From: a virus
Strand: one strand, 5' to 3'
Virus record (IMG/VR): IMGVR_UViG_3300025881_000006
Coordinates: 62,001-126,000 of that record
Length of the DNA: 64,000 bases
A program made the position numbers and the translations under genes. The notes under the pieces were generated by a model. That model was not told the origin of the DNA, ran no database searches, and was given only the letters and a program-made list of their open reading frames with translations. Below are positions 53,315-61,876 of this stretch, in pieces. The stretch's first letter is position 1, and every line of letters starts with the position of its first letter.

Positions 53315-53617
53315 TTAATGCCCGTTATTTAAGCCAATCCAATAGGCGCTACCTGTTATAGGATTAACTACTAACTTATCAACCCTATTACAACAACCAT
53401 TCTGCATGGCTCTAATATACCCATCAGTTTTACCATCGCCGTTAATAGCTTTATCGACACGCATGTTATCTATACAACCATCGTCATTTTTCTGATATAA
53501 ACTAGCCATTTGGTTACATAACCATTTACAGTCACGTTCGTTATCGACTAGTCCATCTCTACTAAGTAGATAGTCTTTATTAAATCGTTCGTTGAAAGTT
53601 TGTTTTTTATCAGACAC
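53315..53617 (-). CDS. Unknown small protein, GTG start
   Basis: 100 residues from a GTG with GGGGA upstream. It contains DDGCID and NGDGKTDG, acidic loops that resemble EF-hand or dockerin calcium loops, plus several Cys. Too short to be sure. Lies between the virion polymerase gene and the ASCH gene. Confidence 0.5.
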   Translation of the reverse strand: MSDKKQTFNERFNKDYLLSRDGLVDNERDCKWLCNQMASLYQKNDDGCIDNMRVDKAINGDGKTDGYIRAMQNGCCNRVDKLVVNPITGSAYWIGLNNGH

Positions 53618-53631
53618 TTTACTATCCCCAG

Positions 53632-54906
53632 TTACACTATAGCCTTTGTCAAGTCTACCTTTGCGGTTAGTAATGCTTTGCCGTGGAAGGCGGCGAGAAA
53701 CAATGATAGGAAGGCACTACCTACGTTTACTGCTAGTAGGGATAAAGCTTTCTCATTGTCTGATATCTCATCACCCATACACACTTTACAGTAATCGGTA
53801 AACTTCACCTTACAACTCATAGGACTACGCAACACAATAGCCTTACCAATATATCCCTTCAAGTTAGCTTCAGTTAACGATACCTTAGTATCCTCTACGG
53901 TAAACCTACCCACAAACATTTTGTAGTTATCCGCATCGATTAGAAATGGAATACCCACTTTATCCTTACAATCATCTTCAGAGATAAAGCTGTTTTGGAA
54001 TACACGAGAGATAGCCTTCACCGCTTCACCACCTAATGCAGTCTGTGCACCACGAGAGAAACTACCATCACGCAATGAGTTGATAAGGGTAGGTAAGTTC
54101 TCTGGGTCCCAACCTTCTTGTAACGAAGTAGGTACTACATCAATCTTAGTCTCATCACTAAAGGCAGTTTCACCACCATGCATCAGGTGAGAACGCTTAC
54201 GAGTAACGTTAAAAGACTTGTCTGCTTTATAGAACCCTTCAGAGATATCACCTTTAATAAAAGCTCTATCCATTTCAATTAGCTCTTGCTCTATCTTAGA
54301 GACAACCGCAGGGTCATGTAACTCGTCTTTATGCAATTCTAAGAGCTCTTTCTTACGCACAGCGATGTTAGGGTCGGTAGTAACGCTCTTAGCGCTCGCT
54401 GAAGGCACACACAGCTGCGTTAGAGATGAGAGGAAGTAAGACTGACGGTAATACAGTTTAAGCTCCTCTACAGTGATTACATCGTCTTTCAGTAATCTAG
54501 CAATAGAGTCGTTAATCTGCTTGATACTCCACATTTCATTCATGTAAGCTAACTTATCACCAAACGAATGTGCAATGACCATAGCGTTAGCTAATGCTCT
54601 GCCGTAAGTAGTTACTATCTTACTCTTAACGTTTGCCATGTCTCCTGATTCGAGAGTCAGTTCTGCTGCTAATTTAATTGTAGCTTCATTAGTAACCACG
54701 CCTGTAATGGAAAAGGGTTCACCGGTTTCACTAATGTAACCAATTTCACCGTCGTGTAATGTCACTAACTGACCCACGTAAGGTTCAGGGTTTTTACCTA
54801 AAGGTACTGGATTAGATTGTGTAAAGGCAGTGAAGCACCACTCTTTACGATTATAACACTCATTATTCATTGCAAAGAGAAAGTACTCTCGTAACGATAA
54901 TATCAT
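53632..54906 (-). CDS. Virion RNA polymerase beta' subunit, C-terminal part (phiKZ gp80-like)
   Basis: 424 residues. Near the end CKVKFTDYCKVCMGDE is a zinc site, followed by LLAVNVGSAFLSLFLAAFHGKAL, the same layout as the trigger-loop region in the beta' C gene at 45661. Earlier SRGAQTALGGEA aligns with the region of RSGAKALLAQKD in that gene, the bridge-helix area. This second beta' C belongs to a separate enzyme, as in phiKZ, where gp80 is part of the polymerase carried in the virion. Its ATG overlaps the stop of the preceding gene (ATGA). Transcribed from the minus strand like other virion genes here. Confidence 0.8.
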   Translation of the reverse strand: MILSLREYFLFAMNNECYNRKEWCFTAFTQSNPVPLGKNPEPYVGQLVTLHDGEIGYISETGEPFSITGVVTNEATIKLAAELTLESGDMANVKSKIVTTYGRALANAMVIAHSFGDKLAYMNEMWSIKQINDSIARLLKDDVITVEELKLYYRQSYFLSSLTQLCVPSASAKSVTTDPNIAVRKKELLELHKDELHDPAVVSKIEQELIEMDRAFIKGDISEGFYKADKSFNVTRKRSHLMHGGETAFSDETKIDVVPTSLQEGWDPENLPTLINSLRDGSFSRGAQTALGGEAVKAISRVFQNSFISEDDCKDKVGIPFLIDADNYKMFVGRFTVEDTKVSLTEANLKGYIGKAIVLRSPMSCKVKFTDYCKVCMGDEISDNEKALSLLAVNVGSAFLSLFLAAFHGKALLTAKVDLTKAIV

Positions 54907-55796
54907 TTAAATTCCCCTTGGTAGTTAGCACGATATATATTACTAACCGCCATAATTTGTTTATCATCACTTACGTTAGTATTAAGTAACGTAGTGGCAA
55001 ACCCATCTAACATGGTATTGGTCACATCTGAGATAACCACTAATGCAAATAACTCTCTGGTAAAGGCGTCGTAATCTTCAGCATCAAGCAGTGCGTATAG
55101 GCTATCCTTTAAATGTAACCATAACGTAGTAGCGGGCGTTCCAAAGCTACCACCTGATTTAAGGAAGTCATTAATCAACGTAGAGGTAGCTGCAATGGCA
55201 TGTCCATTAAAGCGGTTCATGGCGTGTTGTTTAAACCCATCACCAATCACGTTTAATACATCACCTCTAGGAATGACACCACCGGGTGCTTCTGTTTCTT
55301 TAACGGTGCGAAGTATAGCCTCCACTAACGAATAGTCTACATCTTCAATAGCCTGACTAACCTTCATTCCCGTGATAGTATCATCAACATCAGCTACGAG
55401 CTCCACTAGCAGTCCTATGGCAAAAGGAAGGTCGTTCTCATTCCCTTCTAGAATATCTTCTATGTCCGCTGCTGCATCTATATAAGGTATAGTAATCAGG
55501 GTGTGAAGGATGGCCACGTATATATGTAAATTAGGCTCTTCATCTTTATTCATGATTAACCCATGACTAAGGAGTAAGTTCTCCATGTACTGGGTGTGTA
55601 ATATATGCAGTTCGGTATATAACCAATCTGTACCTTTTTGATCTGCTTGTGATACTAAACCATCAACTTGTTCTTCATAAGCAGGCAGCTTCAACTCAAA
55701 GAAGATTTTGTTCATGTCAATGTAAAGTTGTGCTCTTCCATCTGGCATTGCCGAGATAAGTGCATCAGCATTTGTTCTAAATTTAGTCGTTAACAT
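54903..55796 (-). CDS. Unknown, probably virion-associated, coupled to virion RNA polymerase
   Basis: 297 residues, AAAGGG upstream. Acidic and helical, with no catalytic motif recognised. Its stop overlaps the start of the virion beta' C gene, so the two proteins are made together and may assemble together. First gene of the minus-strand operon. Confidence 0.55.
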   Translation of the reverse strand: MLTTKFRTNADALISAMPDGRAQLYIDMNKIFFELKLPAYEEQVDGLVSQADQKGTDWLYTELHILHTQYMENLLLSHGLIMNKDEEPNLHIYVAILHTLITIPYIDAAADIEDILEGNENDLPFAIGLLVELVADVDDTITGMKVSQAIEDVDYSLVEAILRTVKETEAPGGVIPRGDVLNVIGDGFKQHAMNRFNGHAIAATSTLINDFLKSGGSFGTPATTLWLHLKDSLYALLDAEDYDAFTRELFALVVISDVTNTMLDGFATTLLNTNVSDDKQIMAVSNIYRANYQGEFK

Positions 55797-55895
55797 GTCA
55801 AGACCCTTTGTTCTATTGTTTTTTTATACACAAACTTCGTAACTATGAAGACTTATGCCACTCATAAATTTAACGGATAGGAATATATTTTAATT

Positions 55896-56477
55896 ATGGC
55901 CACCAACAAAAGTAAACCCAGAAAGACAAGAAAGAAGGCTACTCCTGTAAAACCGGCAGTAGATGGCTGGGCAAGCCTTAAAGAGTTACACGCGGCAGCC
56001 CAAGGTCTAGTTATCGAGGCTAGTAAGGTCAGTCTCATTTATCGTGATGGTGCTACTATTAAGACTATCCCAAGTCATAACATCAAAGAGTTTAATATCC
56101 AAGGCGAGATACTACTTCGCGATATGAAGCAGCTAACACAGCGCCTAACTGCTATTAAAGACAAGCACATTAACATCGACCCTATTAAAGATGATGTTGA
56201 TTGTAATATGTTGGCCATTATGATTGGCGACGAATACAGTCGTTGGATGGCGGATTGGACATCAGTAGTACCTGTGACTATCACTAAGATATTTGCACTA
56301 TTACCAGACCCAAGTGGTAGTAATAAAGTAGCCCCAGCTGCTAACCTACCTACCAGTGGTCCTACTAATTCATTTGGCGAAGCAGAACGTCCATCTGGAC
56401 CACGTCCATTGGCACAAAAACAACCATCGATGAAACCATCGGACCTAATGGCTATGGCCAAAGGTAAGAAGAAATAA
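55896..56477 (+). CDS. Unknown, probably virion protein with basic ends
   Basis: 193 residues. Basic disordered N-terminus (KSKPRKTRKKA), a helical and strand-containing core, a Pro/Ser-rich linker and a basic end (MAMAKGKKK). Divergent from the virion polymerase operon and nine bases before a large structural gene. A chaperone or baseplate-linked role is possible by context. Confidence 0.5.
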   Translation: MATNKSKPRKTRKKATPVKPAVDGWASLKELHAAAQGLVIEASKVSLIYRDGATIKTIPSHNIKEFNIQGEILLRDMKQLTQRLTAIKDKHINIDPIKDDVDCNMLAIMIGDEYSRWMADWTSVVPVTITKIFALLPDPSGSNKVAPAANLPTSGPTNSFGEAERPSGPRPLAQKQPSMKPSDLMAMAKGKKK

Positions 56478-56486
56478 GGAACTGTG

Positions 56487-58073
56487 ATGTCAGATGATAA
56501 GATTGATGATAATGGGAATGAAGAAGTCGTTCCCACTACCGATACGGAATCTCTACAGACTGAAGAGACTAAACCAGCTAAGGGTAAGTTGAACGAAGAA
56601 GACCATGTTGAACAAACCGAAGACGCTTCAGAACCTGACATGACTCGCGGTGTTAACTTTGTAATTGATAGTCCTATCTTTGGCCCTGAAAAAGACGGCG
56701 CTCCTAAAGAAGACTTCTATCGTCTACCTATCCCTAGTATGACACTAGATGATTACGACGAGATGATTGCAAACGTACCACGTGTTGAAGCGGGTCGTTC
56801 TGAAGAAACGCAGATATGGCGTGAGCTATTGGAAACTGCTGCCTCTAACATCACAGCTTCTCGTGACCTTGGTGGTTCTATATTCGAAAGGGTATTGGAT
56901 AATCCAGCTGCTGATTTTAGACAATACGTTAATAGTGAAGAAGGTAGATTAAATGCCAGTCGTCCTAGTATTGCCAATAAGACACCCGGCAAGAAGTTAA
57001 CAGGTCAAGCTGCTGTATTAAAAGCACAAGCTTTAATGGGATTGGGGACTATCATTCAAGTTCCTTTATGGCACTCTGGTATCTGGATTAGTATTAAGGC
57101 ACCCTCTGAGTCTGACATATTAGAACTTGACCAACGTATTGCTACTGAGAAAGCTGAATTAGGTCGTCGTAGTAATGGTGTGGCATTCTCTAATGCTAAC
57201 GTATACATCAAGAACTATCTGTTTAACTTCATCATGGCGCGTGTTTATGATTGTAGTTTGAAAGATTGGACGCCTGATAAGCTACGTGAAACCATTCTAA
57301 TTACCGACTTCCCATTGTTAGTTTGGGGTACACTTTGTACAATGTATACTAACGGATATCCGTATAGTCGTCCTTGTATAAACGATACCATGGATTGTCA
57401 GCATGTATTGCGTGAAACTATTAACGTCCACAAGATGCTTTGGACTGATAACAATGCCATGTCTGAGACGCAGAAGAAGTTCATGTCTAAGCGTAATGTT
57501 AAAGTCACACCTGAAGATATAGTTAAGTATCAAGACGGTTTCGATTTTAAAGACATGAAGGGTGTTGAAATTGGTAACTCTACCTTTGTAGATTTACGTG
57601 TACCAACTATCGACCAGTATTTAACTACAGGTATGCGTTGGGTGGATAACATCGAAGCGGTGTTTAATAATTCACTAAACAAAGACCTTAAAGGTAATGC
57701 TCGTCGTGATTACTTAGCCAATCAAAGTAAACTTACCTTACTTGTTCAATATGTACACTATATTAAACGGGTGTACTGGGGTGAAGATGCTAGTGATGGT
57801 GAAGTGGTAGAGCGTGACCGTGAAACTATTGAAGACTTGTTCGAAACCTTCTCTAGAGATGAGAAAGTAACTGAACGTGTATTAGAAGTGGCTCGTGGTG
57901 TAATAGATAGAACTACATTTAGTTTGACTGCTATTCCCACTTACAAGTGTCCTTCTTGTAATCACTTTCAATCGGACATTTCAGAGAAGTATCCTGAACT
58001 GATCCCTATCGAGGTGGATCAAGCTTTTTTTATCCTCACCAAACAAAGGCTGTACCAGATGATAAGTCGGTAA
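56487..58073 (+). CDS. Large virion protein with C-terminal zinc motif (zero-frame product)
   Basis: 528 residues from ATG 56487, six bases after AAGGA. Acidic disordered first 55 residues, a long folded core, then CPSCNHFQSD near residue 492 and IEVDQAFF. The Cys pair followed by a Phe pair recalls T4 gp26-type baseplate proteins, from memory. Seven T at 58025-58031 near the end, and an open -1 frame beyond, suggest that some ribosomes shift frame to make a 665-residue form. The zero-frame protein stops at 58073. Confidence 0.7.
   Translation: MSDDKIDDNGNEEVVPTTDTESLQTEETKPAKGKLNEEDHVEQTEDASEPDMTRGVNFVIDSPIFGPEKDGAPKEDFYRLPIPSMTLDDYDEMIANVPRVEAGRSEETQIWRELLETAASNITASRDLGGSIFERVLDNPAADFRQYVNSEEGRLNASRPSIANKTPGKKLTGQAAVLKAQALMGLGTIIQVPLWHSGIWISIKAPSESDILELDQRIATEKAELGRRSNGVAFSNANVYIKNYLFNFIMARVYDCSLKDWTPDKLRETILITDFPLLVWGTLCTMYTNGYPYSRPCINDTMDCQHVLRETINVHKMLWTDNNAMSETQKKFMSKRNVKVTPEDIVKYQDGFDFKDMKGVEIGNSTFVDLRVPTIDQYLTTGMRWVDNIEAVFNNSLNKDLKGNARRDYLANQSKLTLLVQYVHYIKRVYWGEDASDGEVVERDRETIEDLFETFSRDEKVTERVLEVARGVIDRTTFSLTAIPTYKCPSCNHFQSDISEKYPELIPIEVDQAFFILTKQRLYQMISR
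58025..58031 (+). promoter_or_regulatory. Candidate -1 ribosomal frameshift site, T TTT TTT
   Basis: In the zero frame the codons are GCT TTT TTT ATC, giving the classic X XXY YYZ heptamer with seven T. A slip of -1 continues into an open frame of 150 codons. No clear pseudoknot was identified downstream by eye. Tail assembly genes of many phages use this kind of site. Confidence 0.65.
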
Positions 58074-58483
58074 GGTCTACAGGTGATGTCGCTGCGTCTA
58101 GCTTTGGATTGAAGGTACCTCCTGATAACGATATCAATCGGCTATTAGAAGAGATGCCTAAGTTATCGCCCATGATGGCTCAGATAGCTTTAAGTGAAGC
58201 GTACGATATTGCCTACGGTATTTTTAATCACGATGCAGCTCCAGACCGACCGCTATCAATCATTGCCCATCACCCTAGTGAGGATGTGGTAACCAACGGA
58301 CCGTTACGTCAACGTATCTATCGGTTTATTAAGTTTGATATTAGTGATCGATGTGGATTGTCATTGATGGAGTTCTTAGCATTACCTCGTGACCATGTTG
58401 AAATGATAATGAAGATAACGCAAGACATTATCCAAAAAGAGATGGAAGTGCAGGAAAATGCTACTAGTACTACTAAAAAATGA
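58031..58483 (+). CDS. -1 frame extension of the virion protein (150 residues)
   Basis: Read from TAT at 58031 the frame is open for 150 codons, starting YPHQTKAVPDDKSV. There is no ATG with a ribosome site near its start; the first candidates are a TTG at 58109 and an ATG at 58154. The open frame overlapping the upstream stop is expected for a frameshift product and not for a free gene. It is helical with LLEEMPKLSPMMAQIAL. An independently started short protein is the alternative. Confidence 0.6.
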   Translation, partial: YPHQTKAVPDDKSVRSTGDVAASSFGLKVPPDNDINRLLEEMPKLSPMMAQIALSEAYDIAYGIFNHDAAPDRPLSIIAHHPSEDVVTNGPLRQRIYRFIKFDISDRCGLSLMEFLALPRDHVEMIMKITQDIIQKEMEVQENATSTTKK

Positions 58484-58507
58484 TAATACCTAACCCCGGA
58501 GAATGAA

Positions 58508-58966
58508 ATGACTATTAAGTTATTGGAAGGGGATATCTTTTCCTTTACCAATGCTGTATTAGTCGTTCCTGTTAATACCGTAGGTGCAATGGGTAGTGGT
58601 CTTGCTTATCCCTTTAGAGAAAGGTACCCACTTATGTATAATCGTTATCAGGCTCACTGTAGGTCTGGTAAGCTTAAGATAGGTAACCTTTGGCTCTGTA
58701 CAGCGTATGGAGATGTGGAGATATTGTGTTTCCCTACTAAAGAGGATTGGCGAGACCCTGCCCGCCTGTATTATGTTAAGATGGGCTTAGAGAAGTTTGT
58801 AAGAGAACACAAAAGGTTCTTAGGTAAGACAGTTGTCTTTCCGCCATTGGGTTGTGGACATGGGGGGTTGGCTGAGGCTGACGTGATACCTATCATGCAG
58901 CGTGTATTAAAACCAATTAGTCATCGTGTCAACATTATTATATTGACCAAATGGAGGAGGGCATAG
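58508..58966 (+). CDS. DarG-like macrodomain, ADP-ribosyl hydrolase
   Basis: 152 residues, GGAG upstream. Macrodomain blocks are clear: LEGDIF, VPVNTVGAMGSGLAY (ligand loop with Asn and Gly), then FPTKEDWRDPA, which is typical of DarG-type domains, and FPPLGCGHGGL as the phosphate-binding loop. In DarTG systems DarG removes ADP-ribose from DNA thymidine and blocks the toxin. Here it is a single-domain protein with no DarT beside it, so an antidefence role is likely. Two bases before dcd. Confidence 0.88.
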   Translation: MTIKLLEGDIFSFTNAVLVVPVNTVGAMGSGLAYPFRERYPLMYNRYQAHCRSGKLKIGNLWLCTAYGDVEILCFPTKEDWRDPARLYYVKMGLEKFVREHKRFLGKTVVFPPLGCGHGGLAEADVIPIMQRVLKPISHRVNIIILTKWRRA

Positions 58967-59539
58967 ATGATTGCCTCTGATAAAACAATCAAAGAGTTAG
59001 TACGTGATTTCAATATGATATCACCTTTCGTACCTGAGAGTGTTAATTACATTGAAGGTATGGGTAAGGTACCATCATTTGGTTTGTCATGTGCAGGATA
59101 CGACGTACGTTTAGAACGTAACTTCAAGTTGTTCTGTAAACCACACATGGGTAAGGTCATTGATATCTTGGATTTTAAAGAAGATGACTTTTGCGAATCC
59201 TTTACTGCCGACTCTATTATTATACCACCCGGTGGTTTACTGCTAGGTAATACCGTAGAGTATTTCAAAATGCCTACTAATGTATTGGGTACGTGTGTGG
59301 GTAAGTCAACGTGGGCACGGTTGGGGGGTAGTGTATTAGTTACACCCCTTGAGCCCGGTTGGGAAGGTCAGTTGGTGGTTGAGATTACTAACGGTACTAA
59401 TCATCCCTTGAAGATATATGCCGGAGTGGGTGTTGCACAGATACAGTTTGCACTTTTAGACCAAGAACCAGACATGCCTTATAATTCACGTAACGGTAAA
59501 TATCAGGGTCAACGGGGTGTTCAGCGCAGCATTTTATAA
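58967..59539 (+). CDS. dcd: dCTP deaminase (Dcd/DUT family)
   Basis: 190 residues, GGAGGAGGG upstream. The family motifs are SCAGYDVRL near residue 42, CVGKSTWARLGG (catalytic Ser and Arg), TPLEPGWEGQLVVEITN with the catalytic Glu, GVGVAQIQF, and a C-terminal KYQGQRGVQ that closes over the nucleotide. It would turn dCTP into dUTP, feeding dTTP synthesis. No dUTPase or thymidylate synthase is in the window, so a dUTP-producing or bifunctional role cannot be told apart. Confidence 0.92.
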   Translation: MIASDKTIKELVRDFNMISPFVPESVNYIEGMGKVPSFGLSCAGYDVRLERNFKLFCKPHMGKVIDILDFKEDDFCESFTADSIIIPPGGLLLGNTVEYFKMPTNVLGTCVGKSTWARLGGSVLVTPLEPGWEGQLVVEITNGTNHPLKIYAGVGVAQIQFALLDQEPDMPYNSRNGKYQGQRGVQRSIL

Positions 59540-59551
59540 CGGTAGGGAATC

Positions 59552-59749
59552 ATGTTATTAGTTGAGGCAGTAAGTCTAGGGATAAAGGAAAAACAATGTG
59601 ATAGTTGTAAGCAGATTAAACCATTGTCTTCTTTTGAAATAACCTACAGTCACCAGTTACGTGGTAAGCTACACGGTCACTGTTATACGTGTCGCATATT
59701 GACACTTGTTAACAACGTAGATGCTATAGTAAAACAGAAGAGGTCTTAG
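59552..59749 (+). CDS. Small zinc-finger protein
   Basis: 65 residues. CDSCKQIKPLSSFE and CYTCR form two Cys pairs, with His before the second, a ribbon seen in small phage regulators and nuclease-linked domains. Function unknown. Ends just before a terminator. Confidence 0.6.
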   Translation: MLLVEAVSLGIKEKQCDSCKQIKPLSSFEITYSHQLRGKLHGHCYTCRILTLVNNVDAIVKQKRS

Positions 59750-59770
59750 GACTTCTTCTTACTATGCCGT
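59736..59770 (+). terminator. Terminator with TATGCCGT tail
   Basis: AGAAGAGGTC pairs with GACTTCTTCT (one G-T pair) around TTAG, followed by TACTATGCCGTC. Confidence 0.75.
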
Positions 59771-59839
59771 CAGTGAGGTGTAGGTATATACATACCAACA
59801 ACATGTTGTGACTATGGTAACTAATAAAGGATAAGTGCT

Positions 59840-61267
59840 GTGAAACAAACATTGCGGTACCACATTATCCCTGATATTACACGGATACCCGCTTGGCGTA
59901 TTGATAATTTATACACCGTTGATAGACCCCACCGTCCATGTGGAGTAGATTGTGCAGAGGTATATATAAAAGTAAGGACTCAGGACTATCCTACCGCACC
60001 TCAGGGATATGTATTGGCAAAGTCTGATGTGTGTGCCTTTCAACGTAAAGGGTTGATACGTATTCTAAATCACGGTACACCGCAACGATATCTGAATACG
60101 GTATTCTACGCCATCTGGCTGAAAGATGATATCCATCAATACATTACAAGTAAATACATATTAACATTATTGGGAATCGAAGACATGAGTAATATATCTG
60201 TAGCTACCTTTGAAGGTTTATTACAACTAAGGTCCTTAACTGGGATACTTCGTATATTTGACCATGGTTTATTAAATGGTAGGTCTGTACATACGTCTGA
60301 AACAAATTACGTAATTATACCACAATCCCTACGTGAGTTTGATATTATATCTGACATTCTTAAATTAGAAGGGTTTTTAATTGAATCTACCTTTAATGAT
60401 GCAAACTCTACTGCGTTATCCCTTAATGCGTTTAAAGTAATAGAAGGTATTTGTGAGGAGTTCGTTAGTATCCAGTGCAACGATAAAGACCTTGACATAT
60501 CCCATTATTGCATGGATACCTATAAAGCGCCACCAGTGGCACTACAGAAGCATCTAAAGGGTATTGAGTTGTCAGGTAAGGAGACGATTGATATTTCAGC
60601 GTTAGTTGGCTTCGATAAAGATGGCAATGGGGAGATAGATGATAGGGTTGTAGTCGCACCTAGTTATCCAGTCGATGACTCTTTCTACCCCTTTATAGAT
60701 GAAAGTATTGATGAGTTAGTTGCAAACTTCAATACATCTAAGGATAACCTACTATTTCTAATAGGGCCACCGGGCACAGGTAAGACTACTCTATTACGAG
60801 AGATAGCCTTTAAAATGAATTCCATTGGTAGGCAAGTCATTCACATATTCGGTGAGAAGACTTTACGACACGAAGGGTTTGATAAATACATCTCTACCAT
60901 ACCGGCTAATAGTTTGGTGTTAATAGAGGACGCGGATTCACTATTGGCTAAACGTGCTGATGGTAATGAAGCAATGAGTACTTTGCTTAATGAAATAGAC
61001 GGTATTAGCAGTAAGAATAATAAATACATTGTCTCTACTAACCTACCTACGGTAAAGAGCGTTGATGAGGCTATCTTAAGAGTAGGTAGATGTTTCAAAG
61101 TAATCGAGTTTAGAACCTTGACCACTAGTGAAATGGATTTAATCAATATAGCTAATCCAAATATTACCATACCGGCTACCGATAGAAATCTACCACTTAG
61201 TGAAATATTAAACAATAGAGTAAACGAGTCAATCACTAAATCAGTTGGCTTTATTAATCGCAATTAG
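59840..61267 (+). CDS. AAA+ ATPase
   Basis: 475 residues from a GTG with AAGGA eight bases upstream. The first about 270 residues are unassigned. The C-terminal AAA domain has Walker A GPPGTGKTT at 309-317, Walker B SLVLIEDADSLL near 358, sensor-type STNL and an Arg-finger-like VGRCFKVIEF segment. It is closest in layout to BCS1/FtsH-type single AAA domains. Such phage ATPases can act as remodelling or DNA-handling motors; the substrate here is unknown. Confidence 0.8.
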   Translation: MKQTLRYHIIPDITRIPAWRIDNLYTVDRPHRPCGVDCAEVYIKVRTQDYPTAPQGYVLAKSDVCAFQRKGLIRILNHGTPQRYLNTVFYAIWLKDDIHQYITSKYILTLLGIEDMSNISVATFEGLLQLRSLTGILRIFDHGLLNGRSVHTSETNYVIIPQSLREFDIISDILKLEGFLIESTFNDANSTALSLNAFKVIEGICEEFVSIQCNDKDLDISHYCMDTYKAPPVALQKHLKGIELSGKETIDISALVGFDKDGNGEIDDRVVVAPSYPVDDSFYPFIDESIDELVANFNTSKDNLLFLIGPPGTGKTTLLREIAFKMNSIGRQVIHIFGEKTLRHEGFDKYISTIPANSLVLIEDADSLLAKRADGNEAMSTLLNEIDGISSKNNKYIVSTNLPTVKSVDEAILRVGRCFKVIEFRTLTTSEMDLINIANPNITIPATDRNLPLSEILNNRVNESITKSVGFINRN

Positions 61268-61277
61268 GACACACACA

Positions 61278-61817
61278 ATGCCATATTACCCCACTCCTGT
61301 AGTTGGAATAGTCGCCATGGATAATAACCGTGGTATTGGATTTAAAGATAGCTTACCATGGAGATTGTCTGAAGACTTAATACGCTTTAAGACCCTTACG
61401 CATAACTGTCCGTTGATAATGGGTAGAAAGACATACGAGTCTATAGGTAAACCACTACCCGGCAGGCAGACTATAGTACTAAGTCGTAATCCTAAGTTAG
61501 TATTAGGCGCAGAGGTATTTGTAGTTAACACGGTAGCCAAAGCTTTAGAGCTAGCCAGTATGTGTGCGGTAATGATGAAAAGCAACGCTATTTTTATTGC
61601 AGGTGGTAACGAGATATACTTAGCTTTTAAGGATGAAATAGAAAGGTTCTTAGTCACCCATGTCACACCTATTAATGGTAATGACTTTGAATGCGATACG
61701 CACTTAGACCCTGACGTGTTAACCGATTTCGAAGCGGGTGAATGTACAACCTTAGCTATTTCTGAAAGGGGCGATATTAAATATGCCTATGAGGACTTCA
61801 ATCGCACTAGGCGGTGA
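61278..61817 (+). CDS. Dihydrofolate reductase
   Basis: 179 residues from ATG 61278, nine bases after AGGA. It has GIVAMDNNRGIGFKDSLPW (substrate loop with Trp), a KTLTHNCPLIMGRKTYES NADPH segment, GRQTIVLSR and the IAGGNEIY motif with the Gly-Gly turn. An enzyme of folate reduction that supports thymidylate synthesis. It complements dcd. The active-site Asp/Glu corresponds to Asp in the DSLPW segment. Confidence 0.93.
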   Translation: MPYYPTPVVGIVAMDNNRGIGFKDSLPWRLSEDLIRFKTLTHNCPLIMGRKTYESIGKPLPGRQTIVLSRNPKLVLGAEVFVVNTVAKALELASMCAVMMKSNAIFIAGGNEIYLAFKDEIERFLVTHVTPINGNDFECDTHLDPDVLTDFEAGECTTLAISERGDIKYAYEDFNRTRR

Positions 61818-61876
61818 TTGGCAACGTCTGTAAGTGCCATTTTATAGAGTAACTGCAATAACAAGGATACTGTATT

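Noticed and set aside
56075-56641. A 188-codon antisense frame
   Set aside because: Ser-rich low-complexity shadow of two forward genes, with no start signal.
58109-58483. Independent gene starting with TTG at 58109
   Set aside because: There is no ribosome site, and the frame is open upstream back past the T-run inside the previous gene, which fits a -1 frameshift extension better.
59777-59815. A further copy of the promoter motif before the AAA ATPase gene
   Set aside because: ACCAACAACATG matches the consensus too poorly. The reverse-strand ACCTACAC nearby lacks the TYAT part and faces no gene start.
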